From GCA-002712045 sp028112705 (GTDB lineage: Bacteria; Pseudomonadota; Alphaproteobacteria; Rhodobacterales; Rhodobacteraceae), in contig JAOGYN010000005.1 in NCBI GenBank assembly GCA_028112705.1, forward strand, positions 1 through 64,000: a stretch of 64,000 nt of DNA, in the 5' to 3' direction. Below the pieces are notes generated by a model, which ran no database searches, was not told the origin of the DNA, and saw only the letters and a list, made by a program, of their open reading frames with translations. Positions 45,421-54,813 of this stretch are shown piece after piece (the stretch's first letter is position 1; the number at the start of each line of letters is the position of its first letter). The translations under genes were made by a program, and so were the position numbers.

Positions 45421-46611
45421 TTAGGAAATTATTTCACGCACCGCTACAGCAAAACTTGCTATATCTTGGGATCTTAAACCAGCTATATTAATTCTGCCGT
45501 CATCCACAATGTAAATTGCTTTTTCATCTTTTAAACGCAAAATCTCATCTTTGGACAACCCAATTATAGAGAACATCCCTGACTGCTCCGCCAAAAAATC
45601 AAATCGAGATGAGTTGGTTTGATTTCTCAATTCCAAGCTTAAATCATTTCGAATTTTCTTAACTCTGTTACGCATCTCATCCAACTCACTTAACCATAAT
45701 GTTTTTAACTTTGTATCGGATAAAATAGTTCTTACAACGGCAGCACCATGATCTGGTGGCATTGAATAATTAGTTCCTGCCAGATTTTTTAACTTCCCAC
45801 CAAGAGCCTTACTAACTTTCTCACTTTTAGACATAGTTATAGCAATACCTGCTCTATCACGGTAAATTGCAAAGTTTTTAGAGCTTGAAGACGCTATTAA
45901 TAATTCAGGCAAGGCACTTAGTAATTTTCTCACTCCATAGGCATCTTCCTCTAATCCAGCACCAAAGCCTTGATATGCAATATCTACCAATGGCAAGAAA
46001 CCAACTTTAAGAGCCAATTCAGAAATAATATCCCATTGTGCATTTGAAAAATTTGCGCCAGTTGGATTGTGGCAACAGCCGTGCATCAAGACTACGTCAC
46101 CTGCTGGAATATTAGATAAATCTTTTAATGTTAAATCAAAATCAATGCTTTGAGTCTTTGGGTTGAAATAACGATAGTAATCAGACCGAAGGCCCGCAGC
46201 CTTTATGGTTGGAGGGTGGTTGTCCCAAGTTGGGGAAGGTAACCAAATAGTAGAGTTTGGAGAAACATCAAAAACTAAATCATAAAGAACTCGCAATGCC
46301 GTACTACCACCTGGTGTTTGAATCGCATTTATTCTTTTTCGATCTATTTGCTCTCCAATCACTAGGCTCGAAGCTAAATCGCAAAAAACCAGATCTCCCG
46401 CCAATCCTATATAGGCTTTTGTTTTTTGCTGTTCTACGAGAATAACTTCCGCTTTTTTTACAGACTTTAATATCGGCGTAATACCTGTTTCATCTTTATA
46501 GACGCCAATTCCCAGATCCATTTTATTGATCCGAGGGTCCGCTGAAAAGTCTTGTAATAATTGCAAGATTTTTGGTGCCTTGGCAGCAGGTATTTCATCA
46601 AATAAATTCAT
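45421..46611 (-). CDS. Class I aminotransferase (aspartate/aromatic type)
   Basis: A 396-residue PLP enzyme of the AspC/TyrB subgroup, with N-terminal DPRINKMDLGIGVYKDE, the HGCCHNPTG loop and the Schiff-base Lys in SSSKNFAIYRDRAG. It converts an amino acid to its keto acid. It is the first gene of the minus-strand unit to 38856 and is divergent from an MFS transporter. An inverted repeat ATGCAA/TTGCAT lies at 46644-46668 in the shared promoter region. Confidence 0.87.
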   Translation of the reverse strand: MNLFDEIPAAKAPKILQLLQDFSADPRINKMDLGIGVYKDETGITPILKSVKKAEVILVEQQKTKAYIGLAGDLVFCDLASSLVIGEQIDRKRINAIQTPGGSTALRVLYDLVFDVSPNSTIWLPSPTWDNHPPTIKAAGLRSDYYRYFNPKTQSIDFDLTLKDLSNIPAGDVVLMHGCCHNPTGANFSNAQWDIISELALKVGFLPLVDIAYQGFGAGLEEDAYGVRKLLSALPELLIASSSSKNFAIYRDRAGIAITMSKSEKVSKALGGKLKNLAGTNYSMPPDHGAAVVRTILSDTKLKTLWLSELDEMRNRVKKIRNDLSLELRNQTNSSRFDFLAEQSGMFSIIGLSKDEILRLKDEKAIYIVDDGRINIAGLRSQDIASFAVAVREIIS

Positions 46612-46815
46612 TATATTTATGACATCTCACAATATTAATTTCCATGCAATATGATTTTTCGCTTGCATAAAATACAAACTATCACGAAGTTCACAAATGA
46701 AAAAATAAATACTTTAATTAAAAATAAATAAAAGTCAAAAAATCATATTTAATTATCATATATTATCTATAAAATATCTTTAAAATTAAATATATATTGA
46801 GTAAAATTAGAATAA

Positions 46816-48009
46816 ATGAAAAATTATTTTTTTATACTATTTGCTGCTGGGGCCATACAATCTGTTGTGTTTGGTGGCAGGCAAACTATCCCATTGTCCA
46901 TAGAAGGCATAAATCTTGCTTCTACCGTTAATTATCTAGAAATAAGTTTTGCTTTTGCAGTTGGTCAATTAATTAGCGGTGCAGTAACCCCACTAGGCGG
47001 TATGATTTCTGACAAATATGGATCTGGGAAAACTCTTCTTCTAGGAATAGTTATCTCTACACTAGGATGCTTTCTTATCCCTTTCTCCACCACTCCCTTG
47101 ATGTTAGTACTCTCGATAGGGATCTTATCTGCCGGGGGATCTGGAATAGCTGGATTACCAGTGATAATGTCAGCAGTTAATAAACTAGTGCCCCCAGAGA
47201 AATCAGGAATGGCTTTTGGCTTTGTTAATGCGGGTGGCTCTGTTGGGCAGTTTCTATTTGCTCCCCTAGCAGGGTTGATGATAATTAACTACGGGTGGCA
47301 GGCAAGTATATTTACGATTTGCGCACTACTTTTAATGATATTACCACTGGTTTGGATTCTGAGACACCAGCCAGAAAAAAAGAAAAAAATCCAGGCTGGT
47401 GATAATTTGACTTTATCAAAAGCTTTGTCATTAGCCTTTAATACTCCAAGTTATATCTTATTAATATCTGGCTTTTTTGTCTGTGGTTTTCATGTAGCCT
47501 TTATCATAACACACATGCCTGGTGTCATTGTTGCATGCGGCTTAAGTGTAAATGTTACGGGATGGTCTTTAGCAGTTATTGGATTTTTCAATATTTTAGG
47601 CAGCCTTTACGCTGGTTGGCACATCTCTAAGCGCAGCATGAAAATATTTTTGTCATATATATACGGAGCACGTGCAATAATAGTAATTTTATTTCTACTT
47701 AGCCCAAAAGATGTTACTTCAATAATGTTTTTTTCAGCTGCTCTTGGATTTACCTATCTCTCCACAGTTCCGGCAACGGCAGCATTAGTTGGTAAAATGT
47801 TTGGGCCAAAGTATCTAGCCACTTTATTTGGGATTACGCTATTCTCCCATAATATTGGTGCGTTTTTTGGAGCATACTTAGGAGGTTATTTCTTCCAGAT
47901 GACTGGCGAATACACAATAGTGTGGCTAATCGACATTGGTTTGGCCATTTTTGCTGCATTAATTCATTTACCTATAAAAGAAAAATCTGCTCTTCCAGTT
48001 GGTGCATAG
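46816..48009 (+). CDS. MFS transporter
   Basis: A 397-residue, twelve-helix major facilitator protein. The loop 2-3 motif is GGMISDKYGSGKTLLLG, and GHFVNAGGSVGQF-like helix 5 features (FGFVNAGGSVGQFLF) resemble the oxalate/formate and monocarboxylate group. It is probably a carboxylate carrier, divergent from the aminotransferase. Confidence 0.83.
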   Translation: MKNYFFILFAAGAIQSVVFGGRQTIPLSIEGINLASTVNYLEISFAFAVGQLISGAVTPLGGMISDKYGSGKTLLLGIVISTLGCFLIPFSTTPLMLVLSIGILSAGGSGIAGLPVIMSAVNKLVPPEKSGMAFGFVNAGGSVGQFLFAPLAGLMIINYGWQASIFTICALLLMILPLVWILRHQPEKKKKIQAGDNLTLSKALSLAFNTPSYILLISGFFVCGFHVAFIITHMPGVIVACGLSVNVTGWSLAVIGFFNILGSLYAGWHISKRSMKIFLSYIYGARAIIVILFLLSPKDVTSIMFFSAALGFTYLSTVPATAALVGKMFGPKYLATLFGITLFSHNIGAFFGAYLGGYFFQMTGEYTIVWLIDIGLAIFAALIHLPIKEKSALPVGA

Positions 48010-48098
48010 CTGGTCTAACATTTTTGAAAACAATCAAAACAATTTACTAGTTGAATTTAAGTAAGAAATAGTATCATTTTTCTTAAGGGGGATTTGGC

Positions 48099-48347
48099 AT
48101 GCTGCAAAAACAGAAGTTCAACATAACTGATATTTATGTACCAGTAAAAAGAATTAAACTACTGGAAGAATCCAAGGTTACAGAATTAGCTGAAGGAATA
48201 TTAAATGGGGAAGATATTGTACCAATAAGAGTAAGAGCTGATGGTAAGCGTTTCGTTCTAATTAAAGGAATGCACACATTAGAGGCTCTTAGAGCCCTAG
48301 GTGAAGAACAAATTGAAGGATACTTAGTAAGAGCGCAGTTGCATTGA
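48099..48347 (+). CDS. Small ParB/sulfiredoxin-domain protein
   Basis: An 82-residue protein that is only a ParB-like N-terminal domain: VPVKRIKLLEESKVTELAEGI, then ADGKRFVLIKGMHTLEALRALG, where the ParB GxRR-type nucleotide loop is replaced by LIKGMHT. No DNA-binding helix-turn-helix follows, so it is not a partition protein. Free-standing versions occur in Rhodobacterales, as I recall, with unknown role. AAGGGGG is a strong ribosome site. Confidence 0.72.
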   Translation: MLQKQKFNITDIYVPVKRIKLLEESKVTELAEGILNGEDIVPIRVRADGKRFVLIKGMHTLEALRALGEEQIEGYLVRAQLH

Positions 48348-48395
48348 GAACTTTAAATAACATGTTAATTATACTATAAATTTTAAGGAAATTAA

Positions 48396-48956
48396 ATGAA
48401 AATTCTTGTTGTACTTTGTCACCCAAGATCAGATTCATTGACAGGCAAAGTAGCAGAGGCATTTTCAAACGGAGCAAGATTAAATGGACATACAATTGAG
48501 TTTGTTGACCTCTATAAGGAGCAGTTTAATCCAGTTTTGCAGATCAAAGATGAACCAAACGATGGTAACCTAATTAATTATTCTGAAGAAGTACAAATAG
48601 AGTTCAATCGACTAAATAGTAATGATGCTGTTGTAATGATTTTTCCACTTTGGTGGTGGTCAATGCCAGCTATGTTAAAGGGCTGGATAGATAGAGTTTG
48701 GAACTATGGATTAACATATGGAGAGGCAACGCATAACTTAAAAAAGGCTATGATGATCAGTTTAGCAGCCCATACTAAAGAAGAACTTGAGAAAAGAAAT
48801 TATTACAATGCGATTGAGACGAGCTTAAACATTGGTATTTTAAATTATAATGACATTGTTGACAGAGAGTTAGTGATCCTTGGCGGCACCAAATTAGGTG
48901 AGGAACATTGCGCCAAACATATCGAATTAGCCTATAATAAAGGCTGTTCTTTCTGA
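48396..48956 (+). CDS. NAD(P)H quinone oxidoreductase-like flavodoxin-fold protein
   Basis: A 186-residue protein of the NQO/KefF/MdaB group: CHPRSDSLTGKVAEAF at the FMN-phosphate loop and FPLWWWSMPAMLKGWIDRV as the family signature. It probably reduces quinones with two electrons. It begins a plus-strand run with RidA, a racemase-family enzyme and a GFA protein. Confidence 0.84.
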   Translation: MKILVVLCHPRSDSLTGKVAEAFSNGARLNGHTIEFVDLYKEQFNPVLQIKDEPNDGNLINYSEEVQIEFNRLNSNDAVVMIFPLWWWSMPAMLKGWIDRVWNYGLTYGEATHNLKKAMMISLAAHTKEELEKRNYYNAIETSLNIGILNYNDIVDRELVILGGTKLGEEHCAKHIELAYNKGCSF

Positions 48957-49003
48957 AACATTAACGTTAACTATTATCCAATAAAATTTACAAGGATCTT
49001 AAA

Positions 49004-49357
49004 ATGACTATTACACGCCTCCAAACAAATGACAGAATGAGCCAATGTGTTATTCATAATGAAACCGTTTACTTAGCTGGACAAGTCGCACTCTCCGCAC
49101 CAGGCGAAAGTGTTGAAAACCAAACAAAAGCAATTTTAAACCAGATAGACCAACTACTAAAGAATGCTGGAACTGATAAATCAAAAGCTTTATCAGCTAC
49201 AATTTGGTTGTGCAGCATGAATGATTTTGCAGAAATGAATGCAGTTTGGGATGCTTGGGCCATCGGTGGAAATGCGCCAACAAGAGCATGCGTTGAGTCA
49301 CCAAAGCTAGCGACACCAGATTATACAGTGGAAATAGGAATAATAGCAGCCCTATAA
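49004..49357 (+). CDS. RidA-family enamine/imine deaminase
   Basis: A 117-residue protein of the Rid (YjgF) family; the catalytic Arg is in PTRACVESPKL near residue 95, and the C-terminal strand ends VEIGIIAAL. RidA hydrolyses reactive enamines or imines made by PLP or flavin enzymes. It lies in a small run with an Asp/Glu-racemase-family enzyme and may be pathway-specific. Confidence 0.84.
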   Translation: MTITRLQTNDRMSQCVIHNETVYLAGQVALSAPGESVENQTKAILNQIDQLLKNAGTDKSKALSATIWLCSMNDFAEMNAVWDAWAIGGNAPTRACVESPKLATPDYTVEIGIIAAL

Positions 49358-49406
49358 TAGGAAAGTTGTTTTGATTCAAAAATTAAATAATATTTAGGTA
49401 ATTTTA

Positions 49407-50207
49407 ATGAATGCGACCGATGTAAACACAAACCTAACTAAAAACACAATTTTAATTGAAAATATACCTTTTAATACAGAAAAAATGATTGGTAAACGTG
49501 CTAGAATTGGTGTCGTTGTATTAGCCACAGACTACACTATTGAGCATGAGTTACGACAAATAATAACATTGCCTGGAGTGGATTTTTATCACGCCCGGAT
49601 AGCTAATTCTACCAAAATTACACCAGAAACTTTAGCTGCAATGAAACCTTTAATAAAGAAAACAGCAGATTTAATATTACCCGGTGATGAACTTGATGTA
49701 ATAGCTTACGGGTGCACCTCAGCCTCAATTGTATTAGGTGACGAAACCGTAGCTGATCTACTAAATGCAGCAAAGCCAACTGCTAAAACTACTAATCCAG
49801 CTTTTGCCGCAGGCGCAGCATTTAAAGCCTTGGGTGTTAAAAGAATTGCAATTTTGACACCCTATGAAAAAAGCGTCAATGAATTAGTCCAAAAGTCTAT
49901 TGAAGCAAAAGGTTTCACAGTTCCTGTTTTTGGATCTTTTAATGAAAATCACGACCCTACAGTTGCAGCAATAAATAAAAGCAGTTTATTGAATGCAATT
50001 AAAAAACTACTATCAGTGGCTGATTTTGATGCCGTTTTCGTGTCTTGTACGTCTGTGAAATTAGCAGAATCGATTGCAGAAATAGAAGGTGATATAGGAA
50101 TACCAGTAACTTCCTCAAACCACGCACTTGCATGGCATTGCCTCAGATTGTCTGGAATTAATGATAAAATTCCAAATAATGGGAAATTATTTGAATGCAC
50201 ATTATAA
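49407..50207 (+). CDS. Asp/Glu racemase-superfamily enzyme, maleate isomerase/EutA-like
   Basis: A 266-residue protein with the two-Cys arrangement of the superfamily: YGCTSASIVLGD (about residue 110) and VSCTSVKLAE (about 213). The subgroup includes maleate cis-trans isomerase, arylmalonate decarboxylase and EutA of ectoine use. The neighbouring RidA and GFA genes suggest a late step in breakdown of an N-containing compound. Specific activity is not fixed by sequence. Confidence 0.78.
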   Translation: MNATDVNTNLTKNTILIENIPFNTEKMIGKRARIGVVVLATDYTIEHELRQIITLPGVDFYHARIANSTKITPETLAAMKPLIKKTADLILPGDELDVIAYGCTSASIVLGDETVADLLNAAKPTAKTTNPAFAAGAAFKALGVKRIAILTPYEKSVNELVQKSIEAKGFTVPVFGSFNENHDPTVAAINKSSLLNAIKKLLSVADFDAVFVSCTSVKLAESIAEIEGDIGIPVTSSNHALAWHCLRLSGINDKIPNNGKLFECTL

Positions 50208-50250
50208 AATAGATTACTTAAATTAAAAACAATCCTAAATAGGAGTTAAA

Positions 50251-50652
50251 ATGGCTATATCCGGTGGTTGCTACTGTAAAGAGCTACGATATCTTTCAAC
50301 AGGAGATATTCAAGCGTCAATTCAATGTCATTGCAGAGAATGCCAATATATCACAGGTGGAAATGCAAATACTTTAGTTACTGTACCAGCGGAAACATTC
50401 GAATTCACAAAGGGAACCCCAAAAAGCTTTGAACGAACAGATATAATGGCTCCAGTAAAAAGGTTTTTTTGTGAAACATGCGGTACGGCTATCGGAACAA
50501 AATCACCTAAACGCCCAGGTTCAATGATATTAAAAGTTGGTACTTTTGATGACCCTTCAATTTTCAAACCCGAAACAGCAATTTTCACAATTGACAAACA
50601 AAACTTTCATTATATTGCCGATGATGTAATCCAATTTAAAAAACGCCCCTAA
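50251..50652 (+). CDS. GFA/CENP-V-family zinc protein (copy 2)
   Basis: A 133-residue relative of the gene at 38385, with zinc Cys in GGCYCKEL, QCHCRECQYI and FFCETCGTAIG. Cys positions are conserved but the rest differs, so these are not recent duplicates. It ends a plus-strand run and is convergent with a GST. Confidence 0.82.
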   Translation: MAISGGCYCKELRYLSTGDIQASIQCHCRECQYITGGNANTLVTVPAETFEFTKGTPKSFERTDIMAPVKRFFCETCGTAIGTKSPKRPGSMILKVGTFDDPSIFKPETAIFTIDKQNFHYIADDVIQFKKRP

Positions 50653-50662
50653 TATTTTAAAA

Positions 50663-51352
50663 TCATAGTTTTGAAATATCTATTTCAGCTGAAGGAAGTT
50701 CCCAATTTTCAACTTCAGCCTCTTTGGTCCACTGAGCTAAGGGTGGGAAATTACGTAAAGTATTGCAATAAACTTTAATATCATTTGGAACTTCAATATC
50801 ATAAGTAATAAATCTGTTAACTAAATGGGCGGACATCGCATCTGCTATCGTAAAATTATTAAACAAAAACCCATTTGTTCCACCAAATTCTTTTAATAAA
50901 TTGTGCCATCTATTGATTAAATAAGTAATGCTTTCCTGTACATCTTCTTTTGGCACCACCCGTTCAGTTCGCCGTCTGACGTTAGTATCCAGTGCATATA
51001 TTATGTGCCTTGGTGCCCCTGGAAAAGCACCACCTGTTGCATGCATTTCAGCCGCAAATGTGCGCGCATTTGCTCGAGCATTCATATCTTCTGGCCATAA
51101 TTTATATGAAGGATATAAATCTGCAATATATTCACAAATTGCAAGAGAATCCCATATTTTTAAACCATTATGATGAAAAGCAGGTACACGCCCAGTCAAG
51201 GAAAATTCAAGCATTTGGGCTCTCGTATCAGGTTGACCAAACTTAATAAGTTTTTCTTCAAATGGCATATTTACTGCCTTCAAGCAGAGCCAAGGAGCCA
51301 ACGGCCACAAACTATAATTCTTATCAGCTATTACCAAAATTGTTTTTTTCAT
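50663..51352 (-). CDS. Glutathione S-transferase family protein
   Basis: A 229-residue GST: thioredoxin-like domain with KNYSLWPLAPWLCLK at the active-site helix and GRVPAFHHNGLKIWDSLAICEYIADLYP as the glutathione-binding segment, then a helical domain. I start at ATG 51352. It lies 42 bases after the P450 start-side neighbour in the same direction and may be cotranscribed with it. Confidence 0.83.
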   Translation of the reverse strand: MKKTILVIADKNYSLWPLAPWLCLKAVNMPFEEKLIKFGQPDTRAQMLEFSLTGRVPAFHHNGLKIWDSLAICEYIADLYPSYKLWPEDMNARANARTFAAEMHATGGAFPGAPRHIIYALDTNVRRRTERVVPKEDVQESITYLINRWHNLLKEFGGTNGFLFNNFTIADAMSAHLVNRFITYDIEVPNDIKVYCNTLRNFPPLAQWTKEAEVENWELPSAEIDISKL

Positions 51353-51394
51353 TAAAGCGTCCAATAATTATTTAAATTAAAAAATTTCATTTTT

Positions 51395-52588
51395 TTACCT
51401 TTGCAAACAACCAAACAATTCAGAAACTGAAGTAAACATTGGAGAATGACTAAAGGAGGACTTACTCAACTTAAAATTTGGAAAAGTTGATATCATATAA
51501 GTTATGACCTCTTCAATTTCAATTGTTACAGCAAAACGCCCTATGCAAGAGAAAATACCACCTCCGAAATTTAGATGCCCTGGTTTATCTGGTCTATAAA
51601 TGTCGAAATTGCCTGGGTTTGGAAAATAATTAGGGTTCCAGTGAGCTGCGCCAATATTAGGGAAAACCGCCTCTCCTTTTGGTATTAAGTATCCCTCCAG
51701 CTTCACGTCTTCTAGTGACTCTCTTGAGGTTGATAATGACCTCGGGTGATACCTCATAACCTCTCTCAAAGCTTGTGGAACAAGTTTGGGGTTCTGACTT
51801 AATAACTTCCAAAGCTCAGGGCGAGATGCTAACTCAATCACAGCGATTGCTATTTGATGCGAAGAATTATCTGTATTTGCTTCAGCCAATTTAACTACCC
51901 AATTTCGCAATTCATCATTGCTAAGATCGCCGTCATCTGTCGCCCTAATTAAATCAGAAAGTAAATTATCTCCTAGATTTTTTCGTGTCGCCTCAATTCG
52001 TTTGTCTACAAATTTTAAAAGATTTTCAAACCCAGCAGACACTTCTTGAGATTTTTTTGGATCTCGTGTGTGGACTTGTTGCACAATGTGCGATGTTTCA
52101 GAAACAAAATCGGCATCATCTAAGGGGGCATTGATCCAATAACAATAAACCCTTGATGGTATTTTATCACATAAATAACTTATTAAATCTACTTCAGAGC
52201 CTTCTGGTATTTCATCAAATGTTTGCTTCACTACATGTTTAATATCTATTCTAAACCTTTCAGATCCACTAGGGCCCATCAACTTAGTTAAAGGAATACG
52301 TAATCTTCGACGTGTTTCCCCTCTGTCATGAAAAGAAATAGAATTTTGCTTGTAACTTAGAGCTGGTCCTTCCTTAAGGCCTAAAACACGCATTAATTTT
52401 GGATGCCCTGTTCCAAACCTTCTGTCTAGTATAGCATCCCTACACAAATCATAATCAAGTATTTCTATACCTCTTTCACTTCGGGCAACCTTTATTTTAC
52501 TTGCTAACTTAGCAAGTGTTTCCAGCGGCTGATTAAGGTATTCTTCTGAATTGAAGTCAATTTCAGGAAGATCATTCATCGTCAACAT
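51395..52588 (-). CDS. Cytochrome P450
   Basis: A 397-residue soluble bacterial P450. The heme loop FGGGIFSCIGRF gives the Cys ligand, with ExxR at LREVMRYHPRS. The I-helix reads LAEANTDNSSHQIA, where the usual A/G-G-x-D/E-T acid-alcohol pair is replaced by ANTDNSS, an unusual version. It is divergent from the AraC-type gene with a shared promoter region; no ferredoxin for it is adjacent, although a Rieske ferredoxin is at 54814. The substrate is unknown. Confidence 0.86.
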   Translation of the reverse strand: MLTMNDLPEIDFNSEEYLNQPLETLAKLASKIKVARSERGIEILDYDLCRDAILDRRFGTGHPKLMRVLGLKEGPALSYKQNSISFHDRGETRRRLRIPLTKLMGPSGSERFRIDIKHVVKQTFDEIPEGSEVDLISYLCDKIPSRVYCYWINAPLDDADFVSETSHIVQQVHTRDPKKSQEVSAGFENLLKFVDKRIEATRKNLGDNLLSDLIRATDDGDLSNDELRNWVVKLAEANTDNSSHQIAIAVIELASRPELWKLLSQNPKLVPQALREVMRYHPRSLSTSRESLEDVKLEGYLIPKGEAVFPNIGAAHWNPNYFPNPGNFDIYRPDKPGHLNFGGGIFSCIGRFAVTIEIEEVITYMISTFPNFKLSKSSFSHSPMFTSVSELFGCLQR

Positions 52589-52739
52589 TTTAGATAAATC
52601 CTCTAATTACACTCAAAAGAAAGTCGATCATCAAGATACTAATAAAACTATCAAAATCGTCAACAAGAATGGTTACAAATAAAAATTAAAATATGGTTGA
52701 TAATTACCATTTATTAACTTTAACTAAGGTTATGAATAT

Positions 52740-52765
52740 CGCCGTATTATAATATAAATACGCCG
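52740..52765. promoter_or_regulatory. CGCCG direct-repeat pair (21-bp period) before the AraC-type gene
   Basis: CGCCG occurs at 52740 and 52761, exactly 21 bases apart, 42-67 bases upstream of the AraC-family start. Between them CGTATT/AATACG forms an inverted repeat (52743-52762). A 21-base spacing of direct half-sites is what an AraC monomer pair reads. The same core, CGCCA, recurs four times at 62109-62177. Confidence 0.5.
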
Positions 52766-52806
52766 TGGCCAGAATAATAATTCTTGTTTAAGTAGAAAAT
52801 AATGTC

Positions 52807-53769
52807 ATGAATAGAAATATTAAAATTGTTATAGTTCCAGGCTTTTCATATTTGTCACTTGGGTCAATGTTAGAACCTTTGCAGACCTTAAAAAACCTTT
52901 ATCGTGATCTTGTCCTGGACATAGAGCTAATCTCTATTACAGATGATGCTATTCATTCAAAACCTGGTATTTCAATACGATGTGATACGTCGTTTCAGGA
53001 TTGCCTTAAGGATTTAACAAAGACTTCAAAAACTACAGCAGTATTTTTATGTTGTGGGTTAAAAACACCTTTTGATATGCAAAGTTCTTTGAAAAAAGTA
53101 TTACGTCTTTGTGATTTAAAAAATATTCCAATATTTGGCGTTGGTGCTGCTGGTTGGAAAATGGCAGATGCAGGAATACTCGCAAATGGAACAGGGACTG
53201 TCCACTGGACAACATTGGCAGCATTTAGGGAAAGAAACCAAAATATAGATGTTAAAGATGCATTATTCATAACATCAGAGCGAGCTACAAGTAGCCCAGG
53301 TGAGGCAGCAACCCTAGACATGATGATAGATTATATAAAGAGCGAATTTTCTTTAGAGTATGCAGAACGTGTTTGTGATCACTTAATGATTACCTACACA
53401 AGGAATGGAGATCTTGAGCAACCAAAAAGTACTGCACAACGCCTACGTGATGTCCCAAAGAGCCTGCAGAAAGTAATCGCTCTAATGGAGGATAATTTAG
53501 AGGAACCTCTAACTCTGAAGAAAATTTCTCATCAAGCTGGTTTATCCTTAAGACAAATTGAAAGGCTTTTTTCCTCACACTTATCTATATCACCTAAAAA
53601 ATATTACCTTAAAAGAAGATTAATGCATGCTAGACAATTAATCGAACAAACCTCTCTCTCAATTCTAGAAGTTTCAATAGTAAGTGGATTTTCAAGTCGA
53701 CAAATATTTTCAAAATATTATAAATTGGAATATGGCTTTACTCCATCACAAACCCGCCAATCACCTTAG
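52807..53769 (+). CDS. GlxA-type AraC-family transcription regulator
   Basis: A 320-residue regulator: N-terminal DJ-1/PfpI-like domain (about 1-190; the nucleophile-elbow region reads FGVGAAGWKMADAG, lacking the catalytic Cys) and C-terminal AraC domain with two helix-turn-helix units (LTLKKISHQAGLSLRQIERLF; ILEVSIVSGFSSRQIFSKYY). This is the architecture of GbdR/CdhR-like activators of betaine and carnitine catabolism. It probably controls itself, the P450 and nearby catabolic genes through CGCC repeats (inference). Confidence 0.87.
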   Translation: MNRNIKIVIVPGFSYLSLGSMLEPLQTLKNLYRDLVLDIELISITDDAIHSKPGISIRCDTSFQDCLKDLTKTSKTTAVFLCCGLKTPFDMQSSLKKVLRLCDLKNIPIFGVGAAGWKMADAGILANGTGTVHWTTLAAFRERNQNIDVKDALFITSERATSSPGEAATLDMMIDYIKSEFSLEYAERVCDHLMITYTRNGDLEQPKSTAQRLRDVPKSLQKVIALMEDNLEEPLTLKKISHQAGLSLRQIERLFSSHLSISPKKYYLKRRLMHARQLIEQTSLSILEVSIVSGFSSRQIFSKYYKLEYGFTPSQTRQSP

Positions 53770-53854
53770 TTTTGAAAAATGTATTTTGAATATCCAAACT
53801 TGATTAAATCAATTAACTGTGATCTCAGTATGATAACGAAAAGTAGGAATTAAT

Positions 53855-54808
53855 ATGTCATATGAAGTAAGAACTCCCATTACACAGGCAATGAGCGAAG
53901 GTGCCCTAACCCGCAGGGAGCTCAAGCAATTGATGACTAGATCAAATACCCCAGCTTTTATAAGATTAATTATTTGGGTCTGCCTTTTATCATTTTCCAG
54001 TTTTCTAATTTGGCTATCAATCAACTCATGGTGGTTAGTACCTTCAATGTTTTTACAAGGTGTTATCCTAGTACATCATTTCTCTCTGCAGCATGAGTGC
54101 TGTCATTACACAGCCTTCAAAACAAGAAAATTAAATGATATTTTTGGATACATTTGTGGTTTTTCTATAATGCTACCAAATCAACATTTCCGCTATGAGC
54201 ATTGTGATCATCACACATATACCCAGCTTAAAGGTAAAGATCCTGAATTAATAGAATTACCAATCTCAGTACACAAGTATCTTTGGTATATTTCTGCATT
54301 CCCGTATTGGAAAAATAAATTTTCAGAAATTTTTCGTCACCTTAAGGGGCAATTTAGTGAAGAAGAGCTTCGCTTTATTCCAAAACAAGAAAAAAAGACA
54401 ATACTTAGAGAAGCACGGATAATGGTTTTTTTATACATATTAATCTTAAGTATCTGTATTTTCTATAATATTTGGGCGCCACTTTGGTATTGGTGGCTAC
54501 CAGTAATGCTAGGTGAACCGGTAATGAGAGCTATACGTTTAACAGAACACGTAGGCAGACCAAATACAGATGATTTAAAGGAAAACACTCGAAGTAGTCT
54601 CGTATCACTACCTATGCAATTTTTATCATGGAACATGAACTATCATGCGGAACACCACTACGCCTCATCAATTCCTTTTCATGCACTTCCTAAATTACAT
54701 AAGAAACTTAAAGGCTTCGTATATGTTGAAAAACGGGGGTATTTTGGCGCTCATGTTGATATAATATCACAATTAATTGGAAAAGCTCCTAGAAGCGATC
54801 GATTATAA
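53855..54808 (+). CDS. Fatty-acid-desaturase-like membrane di-iron oxygenase
   Basis: A 317-residue membrane protein with the three His boxes of the desaturase/hydroxylase family: QHECCHYT, RYEHCDHHTY and NYHAEHHYAS, plus helices at about 45-85 and 190-235. A Rieske ferredoxin gene follows by 5 bases and should be its electron donor. Such pairs are used for hydroxylations or N-demethylations as well as lipid desaturation. Downstream of a GbdR-type regulator, a small-molecule substrate is plausible. Confidence 0.84.
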   Translation: MSYEVRTPITQAMSEGALTRRELKQLMTRSNTPAFIRLIIWVCLLSFSSFLIWLSINSWWLVPSMFLQGVILVHHFSLQHECCHYTAFKTRKLNDIFGYICGFSIMLPNQHFRYEHCDHHTYTQLKGKDPELIELPISVHKYLWYISAFPYWKNKFSEIFRHLKGQFSEEELRFIPKQEKKTILREARIMVFLYILILSICIFYNIWAPLWYWWLPVMLGEPVMRAIRLTEHVGRPNTDDLKENTRSSLVSLPMQFLSWNMNYHAEHHYASSIPFHALPKLHKKLKGFVYVEKRGYFGAHVDIISQLIGKAPRSDRL

Positions 54809-54813
54809 AATAT

